A stretch of 64,000 nt of DNA from positions 52,863,133-52,927,132 of the forward strand of contig CM061238.1 of assembly GCA_030848705.1 (NCBI GenBank). The letters run 5' to 3'. The notes beneath the pieces are model-generated. The model saw only the letters and a list, made by a program, of their open reading frames with translations, was not told the DNA's origin and did no database searches. Positions within the stretch are counted from its first letter, which is position 1. The number at the start of each line of letters is the position of its first letter. The stretch is from Heracleum sosnowskyi. Its lineage: Eukaryota > Streptophyta > Magnoliopsida > Apiales > Apiaceae. Shown here piece by piece: positions 24,659 through 34,015 of the stretch. Made by a program: the position numbers and the translations under genes.

Positions 24659-27600
24659 TGTAACACCCCCAGACCCGGGGTCAGGAATCTGGGTTGTCAC
24701 GCTCCATCAATTATACAATACCTGTATTACTTACAACATTCTAATAATATAACTCCAAAAGACCCCAATCACTTACGCACACACACACAAGTTATAGCCT
24801 TGGAAATGAGCAACAATAAGTAACATTTGTTATTACAAATCAAATGTACTATCCAGGATCTCATCTATCATTTACAACCTCTACCTGAAGTTAAAAATAA
24901 TAGACCTCACAATTCTATACAAGGTTTAATAATACAAACCTATTCGAAAACAATTCTTACTAACTCAGTCTACAGCTGTTCTGCTAAATCCGACAGTATC
25001 CATCTTGCTGAACTAACTCATGGGTGGTCTCTCCATTCCCTTGCTCTCGTAACACGAGGTGAATCGACAATGTTTTCTTCATGCTGAAATATTTAATAAA
25101 GCAAGAATGAGCTAATAGTGCTCAGCAAGAAATCTATCCAAGTTTAAATCTTTAAACCTTTTAGGAAGATAATCCATATGGGATCCATGTTTAAAACTAC
25201 TAGGGTTTATCCCCAAAATAGTATATCGTTCAAAATACCGTATGATTTATAATCATACTCAAATACTTTTCGTAAATCCTTTTAGGGATCCTTGGTATCA
25301 AGATGATAAACCAAGTCTCAAAACATCTCTTTTTAAAATAGATATTAATATTGGAATCAAGGCTTAAACCCATCCATTGATTCAAAATACTATACAATTC
25401 AATATACTGTATATCTTAAATGACTTCTCCACATATATACATGCATATCTATTTAGATATCTCATACTGTTCAAAATACTGTAAAATATCAGTAATGAAC
25501 ACCTTTTTGAAGCTGTTTGGTTGTGATATATAAAAGAAGCAAGAATGAGCACTATAGCTCGACAATAATATATAGCAACATAATCATATATGTGAGCTGA
25601 TATCATAGCTGAAAGCTTTTAAAACCTCATTCGTATATAGAATGATATATTTGATACTCTTTTCATCAGAACATGCAATGTAGTTCAAATACTATACACG
25701 GGACATCATTCTTCAATTTCTGTCACATTATCGGTAACTCAGCACCTAGGCTTTCGTTACAATGTGCAGCACAATTCTAAGTGGAAGAAGGGGATATACT
25801 GGAGCACCACGATACACGATGATCAGTCGTTGTATCGCAAAACATTTCTTTCTACTAGTAGTGGACGAAAACCTTTTCATGGTTATCACCCCAGCCGCAT
25901 ACGGGCTATCATTAGCGTCCCGGTACCCGAAGTACCTCAGCTAAAGTTGCATCCCGGCATTCGTAGTACCTCTGCTAAATTTGCATGTGCGTCCCGGTAC
26001 TCGTAATGCCTCTGCTTATATAACACCTCCAGTCCCTTGATGAATCCTATCATTATAACCGGAACCGAACTTAATCGTCGTTCCCCGAGCGTCATGCTAG
26101 CTCGTTGATAAGTTTAAACTCTTTATCATACTTACTTCCGGAAATTTTGAGGAAGTAATAACAAGATGTGGGTTGGCCGTTGCCAACTGACAGAGGATAT
26201 ATCATAAACCCTTTTTAAAATCACGACCTAGGAGTTAATCGGAATTTTTCTGAAATTATCGAGATTGGAATACTCGGATTGGATAGGGAAGGCAACCCAA
26301 GATACGAGTATTCTCAAGGAATAGAAGAAGCAAAACCATTTGCTCGACCTTTAAAACTGGATTCCCAATTTTTGATGAGTTAGGAAATATTTAATCGCAT
26401 TTAACTACCTTTAACTATCTTAAGATAATAGTTGGGAATCTCTATTTTAATACCTTTTCTGAAAATCAGAAATTTATATTTTTGTGTAAATAATAGAACC
26501 TTTAATCATATAATAAGGTTCTATGATTTTAAATCATATTTGGAATATTTAATAAATACCCAAATAATAAATATTAAATTATTATTCAATATAAAACACT
26601 TAAGTGAATATTCGAAATAATATTCACTTATTTAAATAATATTCAAATAATAAATATTGAATTATTATTCAATATAAAACACTTAAGTGAATATTCAAAA
26701 TAATATTCACTTATTTAAATAATATTCAAATAATAAATATTGAATTATTATTCAATATAAAACACTTAAGTGAATATTCAAAATAATATTCACTTAATTA
26801 AATAATATTCAAATAATATATATTATAATATTATTTAAATATCTCGCCTTAAATATCCAATTATATAGATATTGGAATATTTAATATACCCTTAAAGTAT
26901 AACCGTCCCTGGAACCTTCCAGTTTCTGACAGTAGTTTAAAACAAAATAATAATTTGACTCCCGGTCTAAGTTTTTTAAAACCATCGTACAAGTACTCTA
27001 TACTTAGAGTCTTTAATCCTTAACCTTGGTATATATCTAGTACTTAGCTATCATATAAACTTTATACCTTATACCGCTTTTTACAAAGCAAAACAATTTC
27101 ACGTTATTTTACAGCATAAAGCAGCATATATAGCAATATCACAACACATATCACAACAGCATCATTATATGGTACAGGGTTTGAAAACTTGCATATTATT
27201 ATATGCATATAATACATTTGAAATCATGCATCTATCATATGCATATTAACATCTTCATCGTTTTAAATCCAAACACATCCATATACGATGTACGGTTTGA
27301 AAACATGCATAATATTGTATGCATATATTACATTTGAAAACTTGCATATATCATATGCATCATCAGAATATGGTACTTTAAAACATAGCATGGAATAAGA
27401 AAACTTGCCTCGGGTCCTTGGTTGTTAGGGGTTCAAGAACTTGCCGGGAAATCTATAAACAAAGAAATACCCGATCAGTCCCCTGGCTTAATCATTTAAA
27501 GTGCATTTAACTTAAGCACTAACGTTCTATTAACGAACATCAAATGTCTCGCTCTTGGCCGCTTATAACCTTATGACATTCCTTAAACTCTTAAGTCAAA

Positions 27601-29353
27601 AGTTTGGGTGGAAATCCATTCACAAATCCCAAGTATTTATCCTTTACCACTTCCTTGTTTTAAACCATCCCCTTAAGGGTATTTCACTCGCGCAACCTTC
27701 GTTCGCGTATTTTTATAAAATCACCAACTTATCTTTTTAACTCGAACTCTTCTAGGTTTCCTTTCCTTATTATACATACTAGTATCCATTTTAATATCTC
27801 AATCCAATTCCAATTTTAAAGGGCTTGATCCCTATCTCAAAGTTCATACAATGAACTATCTCGTTCCGCGAAACCGCTTTTACTAAAACGGACGCTATTC
27901 CTAAACCGTAAACCAAAACGATACAATTCTTTCGCCAAAGTAATCTAGGAAACAGAGCCTACATGCTCATGGTCAGAAACCTCAAGGGTATTCCCTGTTT
28001 TGCAGTCATAGTTTCTGTCTAAACTACCTAAGTAAAAATCGACATGGTAACGGCGCTTACGCGTAATTCCCGTGTTTTAAAACACTCCAACCAATCTACA
28101 ATCCACCATCAATCAATCCACCAATCAAAATCAAACTAATACTTCCATTTTCTGTCTAAACAAGGTCACACCCTAAACCACAAGTTCATCCACAACTTAA
28201 CCATCAAACATGCTTAAAATCATGCATACATGCTATATTCTAACATAGATTCAATCTAACACTTCTAACTTACTAGATCAATCAAAACTCATAAAAAGAA
28301 AGAAGTTTATACCTTCCTTGGATGCTAACAAAGGCTATATATGGTTGATATATCCTTCCTTGCACCTTAACTATGTTAAACAAACCTAAGATCATCAAAA
28401 CAAAACAAGATTCTATGAGTTTACTATTCACATCACTATTCATCATCAACTTTAAATCCAATTTTGATCAAGCTATCATACATGGATGGGGCTAAGATTA
28501 GAGATCTACCTTGGATATAGGATGAGGGTGATTTAGAGCCCAAGAACATTATTTTTGGTGGAGTGGAAGTATGAGCAAAAGTTTTAAGGACTTTGAAGAT
28601 GAAGAATAGCCGAATGTTGCTTCACCTTGATACTTCTCTTTTTGCTTTTGTTTTTCTTTGATTTTCTTTTCTTTTGTTTTGTCTAATTAATCCTCAAGAC
28701 TTGTCATCTGATTTGTGTTGTTAATAAGAGTGCTTGTTATCAATGACAAGGCTCATTTTGAGCTTGTGGTTGTGGTGAAAGTGGTGACAAGGTGGTGATT
28801 CACCACTTGGTCATGCTTATGTCATCTCCTTGCATCATGCTTATGTCATCCTTTGCATCCTCAATTCTTTTATATATTGCACTTGATGATCTCATATAAT
28901 ACTCCTCCTTTGGTTAGGGTTTAATCCATAATTTATTACGCTTTTGTTTCGCGATAGTTTTAGTGGTTTTAAATACATTTCCCTATACCAAAGCTAGGGT
29001 ACTTCCTTTATCCTTTCATTACCTTGGTTTAATATATGATCCTAGATTTCTCACCTTGGCTTAAGATATGATCATGTATTTCTCATTCCACATACTTTCT
29101 TAAAACGATCAAATCAATACGTTCTTGATTGTCCAGTGAATAGTGACTTAAAACTCGGATGGGAATCTTCTGATTCTGATCGCGTTTACAATCACTTATT
29201 TTTCCTATACATCAATAATATAACCTCGAAACATTCATTCCATATCATCCACATAGTGTGGTCTGAAAAATTTTCCATCAGCAAATTTACTATTCATCAC
29301 ATTTACTATTCATCAAAATTTTTTAACTAAGTCCAAAATTTGGGGTTATTACA
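24659..29353 (-). repeat. Gypsy B 5' LTR
   Basis: 4,695 bp, the counterpart of 15346-19970. Differences seen by eye are scattered single substitutions (for example AAGTAATATT against AAGTAACATT near the start), a third copy of the 83-bp tandem unit, and a small deletion in a CACTTTGTCAT stretch near 28805. The high similarity implies a recent insertion compared with the decay of pol. Confidence 0.93.
26553..26820. repeat. 83-bp tandem repeat in 5' LTR (three units)
   Basis: Three units, with the repeated word ATAAAACACTTAAGTGAATA spaced about 83 bp apart; the 3' LTR has two. AT-rich and non-coding. Confidence 0.85.
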
Positions 29354-29446
29354 GACTCTTTTTCTTCTTTTTAGTTTGTGGATTTGCATGCCATTAATAT
29401 GGTGAAGACCCATCTTCTTCCCTACGTAGTGTATATATATGTATAT

Positions 29447-29466
29447 GTGTGTGTGTGTGTGTGTGT
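29447..29466. repeat. (GT)n microsatellite
   Basis: Dinucleotide run in the leader of the small ORF, preceded by a TATATATATGTATAT stretch. The word AAGACCCATCTTCT occurs on both sides (29405 and 29467), as if a duplicated word were separated by the repeat. Confidence 0.9.
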
Positions 29467-29506
29467 AAGACCCATCTTCTATATTTTCAGTTTTATAATA
29501 TAGATC

Positions 29507-29725
29507 ATGGCTGAAATCCATAATGATGAGGTGGAGATTCCGGTGGTAGAAAATCTGGCGCCTCCAGCAGCGGCGGTTGAGGAAGCATCGGCGCCTCCTC
29601 CGGGATCAACTGTTGAGGAACTGCAGACAATTATTGCAGATTTACGGATGCAGATTCGAGCCTTTGATGGTGAACGTGACGAACTGGAGGTGAGGATCGA
29701 GATTCTTCAAGATTATTCAAGATGA
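29507..29725 (+). pseudogene. Small acidic coiled-coil ORF
   Basis: A 72-codon frame starting at ATG 29507. An acidic, Ala/Pro-rich N-terminus (HNDEVEIPVVENLAPPAAA) is followed by a heptad-like segment (VEELQTIIADLRMQIRAFDG then ERDELEVRI) suggesting a coiled coil. At 29705-29715 the words TTCAAGATTA and TTCAAGATGA stand in tandem; this apparent 10-bp duplication shifts the frame, and the next frame stays open into DEVRDLRMELSYFRGIAGWD up to a TAG at 29779-29781. Its function is unknown. It lies between gypsy B and the palindrome pairs, so it may be part of the Mutator-like composite or the end of a host-derived gene. Confidence 0.5.
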
Positions 29726-30085
29726 AGTGAGAGATCTCCGAATGGAGTTGAGCTATTTCCGCGGGATCGCCGGGTGGGATTAGCAAATTGTTGTTTTGCT
29801 GTTTTATGGTGGTGTAATATTTTTAATTTCGATGTAATTGGTTTGCTTATGAACTCAGTACTGGAATTTTAGTTGATTTAATGAAGAAGATATTTGAATT
29901 TGTGAATTTGATCAGTTTTGATTTTGTTAAATGTTTTAATCATGGTTTGAGTTTGTTGTTTTAAGTTTTTGGGCTGATTTGGTTTAATATGTGTAGAAAA
30001 TTCGAAATAATTTAATGATTTTCATATCATAAAAACAGGGGGAAAACATGGGAAAAACAGATGAAAGCTTCTGGACTCCTCACCC
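29726..30085. other. Non-coding stretch after the small ORF
   Basis: After the out-of-frame tail of the small ORF, AT-rich sequence that would be its 3' region. I see no further gene. AAACAGATGAAAGCTTCTGG at 30055-30074 is a diverged copy of the arm of the foldback at 30366-30478. Confidence 0.5.
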
Positions 30086-30135
30086 CCACGATGCCTCATT
30101 GCGGGAGTAATGAGCGCCGCTATAACTCATTGCGG
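30086..30135. repeat. Paired 19-bp palindromes, pair 3
   Basis: CCACGATGC-C-TCATTGCGG (30086-30104) and CCGCTATAA-C-TCATTGCGG (30117-30135). The right arms are intact, the left arms eroded, and the start-to-start distance is again 31 bp. Confidence 0.85.
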
Positions 30136-30144
30136 AGGTCTAGT

Positions 30145-30362
30145 TAACATTTTTTTACTTTTTATTTAATTCGAAAAAAGGAATATTATATCATAAAATT
30201 AATTAAAAAATAAATTAAAAAATAATAATAAGAATATAAAAATAAAATATTTAGAAAACTAATTTTCATATTAATTTCAATTTTTTTAATTGAAAAATAT
30301 GACAATTTCTAATTTTTAAAGGAAAATTCGAAAAAAATTGTTAAAAAATTGATTTTTATATT
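30145..30362. repeat. AT-rich repeat, copy 3
   Basis: Third, more diverged copy of the block at 14521-14790, on the far side of gypsy B, with AATAATAATAAGAATATA, AGAAAACTAATTTTCAT and AATTTCTAATTTTTAAAGG then AAAATTCGAAAAAAATTG in the same order. It links the two halves of the split composite and is again flanked by palindrome pairs. Confidence 0.8.
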
Positions 30363-30365
30363 ATA

Positions 30366-30478
30366 AAAACAGAGGAAAACTTCTGCCCCCACCCCCCACA
30401 ATGCATCATTGCGGCAGCTACTGAATCCCGCAATGATGCATTGCGGGGGGTGAGGGTCTAGAAGCTTTCCTCTGTTTT
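30366..30478. repeat. 113-bp foldback enclosing palindrome pair 4
   Basis: AAAACAGAGGAAAACTTCTG with a C-rich tail (30366-30397) is inverted as GGGTCTAGAAGCTTTCCTCT then GTTTT (30453-30478). Inside lie CCACAATGC-A-TCATTGCGG (30396-30414) and CCGCAATGA-T-GCATTGCGG (30428-30446), 32 bp apart. The whole can fold into one long hairpin or two small ones. It is placed about 220 bp past the transposase stop. Confidence 0.85.
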
Positions 30479-30700
30479 CCACTGTTTTTAAGACAGTTTA
30501 ATTTTTTTTTAAAACGAAAACAACAATGTAATATTTTTACAATAATGTAAGATTTTAATGCTTAATATTCATTATCTTTTAGTTTTATTTTATTCATTAT
30601 TTTTCAATTATAATTATTATTTTTTGAGAATATTTACATGAATTGAATTTAGCTTTAATACGAAATTGTATTCTATAAAATTGAAAATTAGGTTCAAATA

Positions 30701-33037
30701 TTACAAAATAAACTTTCTTTGCTTGGTATTTGAAGTTGACGTTTCAATACCACTTTTATATCTTCCTTGCTTCTTTGCTTGGTAGCCTTCTTGATGAAAC
30801 GACTCATGCATTCTTTCGTTATGTTCTTCTTGCGGAAAAATATTGTTCACGTTACACTTCTTTCTCTCAATCACATTCATTACATACTTGAAGCGCGAGA
30901 CGGAACAACTACCAATAGCACCTAAACTTTGAAAAGATTTACACAATGCACTATACCTTGAGGTTTGTGTTTCACCAACATTAGCAAGAACGGGAGGGGT
31001 GTATGGTAAATGTCCCGTAATTTTGTTGTCATTCCTTGTCCACCTATGCATGATGTAATCGCTTGGTATTTTGGTTCTATCTTTCTTGGCTAGGTAATGA
31101 ATGATGTGTTTACAAAGCATTCCAGAATGTTCAAATTTCTTACAAGCACATTCAATCGTTCCTTCACTAGAAACCAATATTTGATACCTTCTTCTACAAT
31201 TCTCCGGCAATGTAGACTTCTCAACCAAGTACATTTTAACCAACTTCCACTATTTTGAGCCCTTTTCATAATATAAGATGCGCTTTTTAACAACTCATTT
31301 TGAAAACCCTTAAACATCTTTTTCGTGTAAATTTTGGATGCATCAATTTCCAAGGATGAGTGTAATAATAACCTCCTTTTCGTTTCTTCAGTATCATAGT
31401 CGTCTTTAACCTCCCTAAGATATTGTGTCTCCAAAGCCTTTTGTGAGTTCTCAATGAATTCTTTCAACCCGGTAGATTCTTGCACATATTCATCAAAAAA
31501 AGCATTCATGGATTTGCTCCTTGAGTTAGTGGTCAGACCGGCAGCAAAATATTGTTTTGTATAAGCACCAATCCATTGATCTCTAATACGAAACATTTGG
31601 TTTAGCCAAACCTGATCTTGAAGTTGGTATTTCGTGACCAAATCTTCCCACCTACCTTCGAATTCCGTGGGTGTCAACGACTTGTATACACATGCATTAA
31701 AATCCGTTTTGAATTCCAGATAATTGGTGTATAAAGTAGATAACTTCTCCGGAAATTTACCACTTATATGTCATGTACAATATGTATGTTTTGTTTGTGG
31801 CATAACCTCGGCAATAACATTTCCCAAACCAACGTCTTGATCGGTAATAATTGTAGTGGGTGGTTTGTTGTCTACGGCTTCCAACCATGTTTCTAAAACC
31901 CATTTATAAGATTCCTCTTTCTCATCCCTTACGAGTGCAAATCCAAACAAGATATTTTGGTAGTGGTGGTTCACCCCCCGTGATAGGTATGAAAGGAATA
32001 CAATATTGGTTCGTCCGATAAGTTGAGTCGAATGTAACCACATTGTCAAAATTCTTGTAAGCGTTCATGGATCGAGGATCAACCCACACCAAACCCCTAA
32101 CACGATTCTCATCATCCACATCCACACGGTAGAAAAATTCACCATTACTACTTTCTTGTTGTAATTTCCGTAACAAGACCAAACCACACTCCACATCACC
32201 CTCATTAAACACTCGGCGCTGAATATTACGTATGACATTACGTATGTCTTGATTAGAAAACCCTAGATTTTGAACACCTCCACTTGACTCACTAAGTAAT
32301 CTCATAATTTTTGCCGTCTCGATCCCCGATTTGTTAAACAACTCAATCAATGATCGGGTGATGGGATCTATGTTGTGTGGCCGTCTAAAAAATTGTGTTT
32401 TATCCGGTGTTACCATAGCATGATTGTGCTTCAACTTGATCGAAGTTATTTTCCATTTGTTCATTTTCACTTGATGAGCAACACACATTCTTGCACGACA
32501 ATCCGTTCGTGGAATTACATCTCTAATTCGTTTTCCTTTACCATGAGATTCTGGTGCCAATCTTCCACCTTTCTTACAAATAAACATGCCAGATGATGGA
32601 TCATGACTACGTGTATGTCTATGAGTATTCCTAATTATTATATCGAATCCGACATTTCGACCATAATCCCTATAAAACTTTTCCGCCTCATCTAATGTAA
32701 CAAAAATCATACCAACACAAGGCACAACATCATTTTTATTCGAAAATGTAAACTCACAATCATTATCATCATCATTTTCCTCCATCATAATATCCTCTTC
32801 TTCTTCATCATTAAAATCACAATCATTTCCACCAACATTATCATCACCATCAACATCTATAGTTTCATTCATATTCATTTTTTGTTTACCAACATTATCA
32901 AAACTATCAACATCTATAATTTCATCATCAACAAATAATTTATGAAAAACACGATTTTTTGTAACGGACGGTGTATAATAATTGTAACCATTATGCTCAC
33001 TAGATGAACTAGAATCACCAAATAAAAATGAAGCCAT
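30701..33037 (-). pseudogene. FAR1/MULE-type transposase
   Basis: Transposase of the Mutator/FAR1 class. The start is taken at MASFLFGDSSSS (33037), because the frame upstream only reads through palindromes and poly-G. Order: acidic N-terminus; FAR1-type zinc DNA-binding domain (FYRDYGRNVGFDI, MFICKKGG, DCRARM, KHNHAM, about 32720-32400); MULE catalytic domain with Asp in VVTFDSTYRTN and Asp in TIITDQDVGLG; SWIM zinc finger CACKKFEHSGMLCKHIIHYL (about 31160-31090); Lys-rich tail ending KQRKFIL. Lesions: frameshift at a G-run near 31975, a TGA where Trp is expected (TYCT-stop-HI, about 31770), a frameshift near 31240, and Lys instead of the usual Glu in RSKSMNAFFDEY. About 779 codons. A domesticated FRS gene is less likely given the decay and setting. 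Confidence 0.85.
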
Positions 33038-33170
33038 ACTAATTAGAGGACTAACCTTAATTTGTGTACTCCAAAGTGCAAGAAAGAAAATGGTGGGAGA
33101 AAAGGGGAAGAAGAAAAGAAAAAGGAATGTTGGAAAAAGGGGAGTAGGAAAAGGTACCAGGTCTCGACTC

Positions 33171-33220
33171 CCGCAATGAAACATTGCGGAGGACATGACT
33201 CCCGCAATGAGCCATTGCGC
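33171..33220. repeat. Paired 19-bp palindromes, pair 5
   Basis: CCGCAATGA-A-ACATTGCGG (33171-33189) and CCGCAATGA-G-CCATTGCGC (33202-33220), 31 bp apart, in the presumed 5' leader of the transposase, about 135-185 bp before its ATG. Confidence 0.9.
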
Positions 33221-33240
33221 GGGGGGGGGGGGGGGGGGGG
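33221..33240. repeat. Poly-G run of 20
   Basis: Twenty consecutive G follow pair 5 directly. Length at such a run is prone to slippage and sequencing error. Poly-Pro ORFs across it on the minus strand are artefacts. Confidence 0.95.
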
Positions 33241-33304
33241 TGGCTCATTAAATGCAGCCACCTACCTAAGTGTTAAGAATTTAATGATGTTTGATTTATT
33301 CCTT

Positions 33305-33323
33305 CCGTAATGCCTCATTGCGG
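33305..33323. repeat. Single 19-bp palindrome (copy 11)
   Basis: CCGTAATGC-C-TCATTGCGG followed by a G-run. No partner is visible 31 bp to either side. It is the last member of the family toward the right. Confidence 0.8.
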
Positions 33324-34015
33324 GGGGGAACTTTTTATTTTTTTATTCGTTTTTTGACTTTTAATAATTAAATATGTAATCAAAAAAAATTATAAAAAAC
33401 CCTAAATATCCTTTGTACTTTAGGATATATAATTTTTATTGGATTTACCACTATTAATTATAATTTTTAGGTCGAACTATAGTGAAACACATGTGAAACC
33501 ATACAGATAGTCGCTCTTTCAAAAAAAGTTGTGTATAAGCTAGTTTTTTTATTTTTATTTTTTAAAAATAATAAAAATGGTTCTAAGCAATCTTTTCAAA
33601 TGTTTTACCTTTTATTTCTAATTTTCCTATTTTTGAGATTGAATAATATTTTTTTTAATCAATATTTGCAATTATTTTACATTTTATTACTTTTTTCTCT
33701 TTTTTCTCATTTTTAAAAAAATAAAAAAGTATATTTTTTTCAATTCCTCTTTGTTTTTTTCTCTCATTACTATTTTTGTTATATATTATAATTTTAAAAA
33801 TAAAAAATATTATTTATTACATCAAAATAATGTAAAGTTCTAATTTATATGTAAGCCCAAATATAATTGATAACCCAAATATTCATAAAATTGAAGGCCC
33901 ATATCATTGATAACCCAAAAATCTAAAAAATTGAAGACCCATATAATTGAAGGCCCATACAATTGAAAGGCCCATTAAAATGACCTAGCAAAGCAAGGAA
34001 GGGCAGTTTGGTAAT
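33324..34015. promoter_or_regulatory. AT-rich spacer with GGCCCAT motifs
   Basis: No coding content. Between 33885 and 33980 the phrase AATTGAAGGCCCATA recurs imperfectly, giving GGCCCAT at 33896-33902, 33952-33958 and 33969-33975, plus related CCCAA and GACCCAT words. On the other strand ATGGGCC resembles plant site II (TCP-bound) promoter elements. It lies 0.85-0.95 kb upstream of the transposase start, so a promoter role is only a suggestion. Confidence 0.35.

Larger units (their letters stand above)
15346..29353 (-). mobile_element. Complete Ty3/gypsy element B
   Basis: A 14.0-kb element on the minus strand. The 5' LTR is 24659-29353 (4,695 bp), the internal region 19971-24658 (4,688 bp) and the 3' LTR 15346-19970 (4,625 bp). 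Orientation follows from the primer-binding site at 24643-24654 and the polypurine tract at 19971-19983. The LTRs start TGTAACACCCCCAGACC and end GGGGTTATTACA. The internal region has reverse transcriptase, RNase H and integrase remnants but no recognisable gag, with many stops. Flanks are GAGAC on the left and GACTC on the right, so there is no clean 5-bp target duplication. It splits the Mutator-like composite. Confidence 0.93.
11930..33330. mobile_element. Mutator-like composite split by gypsy B
   Basis: Two blocks, 11930-15345 and 29354-about 33330, share the same 19-bp palindrome family and the same AT-rich repeat, and carry convergent genes: a Ulp1/C48 protease on the plus strand and a FAR1/MULE-type transposase on the minus strand. 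I read them as one DNA transposon or locus into which gypsy B inserted. Mutator-like elements that carry Ulp1-like protease genes (Kaonashi type) are known in plants. No terminal inverted repeats or target duplication could be defined: the left end is cut by gypsy LTR sequence at 11929, and the right end fades out after the palindrome at 33305-33323. The limits given are therefore approximate. Confidence 0.45.

Noticed and set aside
30701..33037. Domesticated FAR1/FHY3-related transcription factor
   Set aside because: Domain order fits, but two frameshifts, a nonsense codon and the loss of the catalytic Glu position within a repeat-rich composite argue for a dead transposase.
33043..33310. 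Poly-Pro/poly-Gly ORFs and the 53-residue N-terminal extension of the transposase
   Set aside because: They read through the palindrome pair and the 20-G run; the methionine at 33037 gives a sensible protein start without them.
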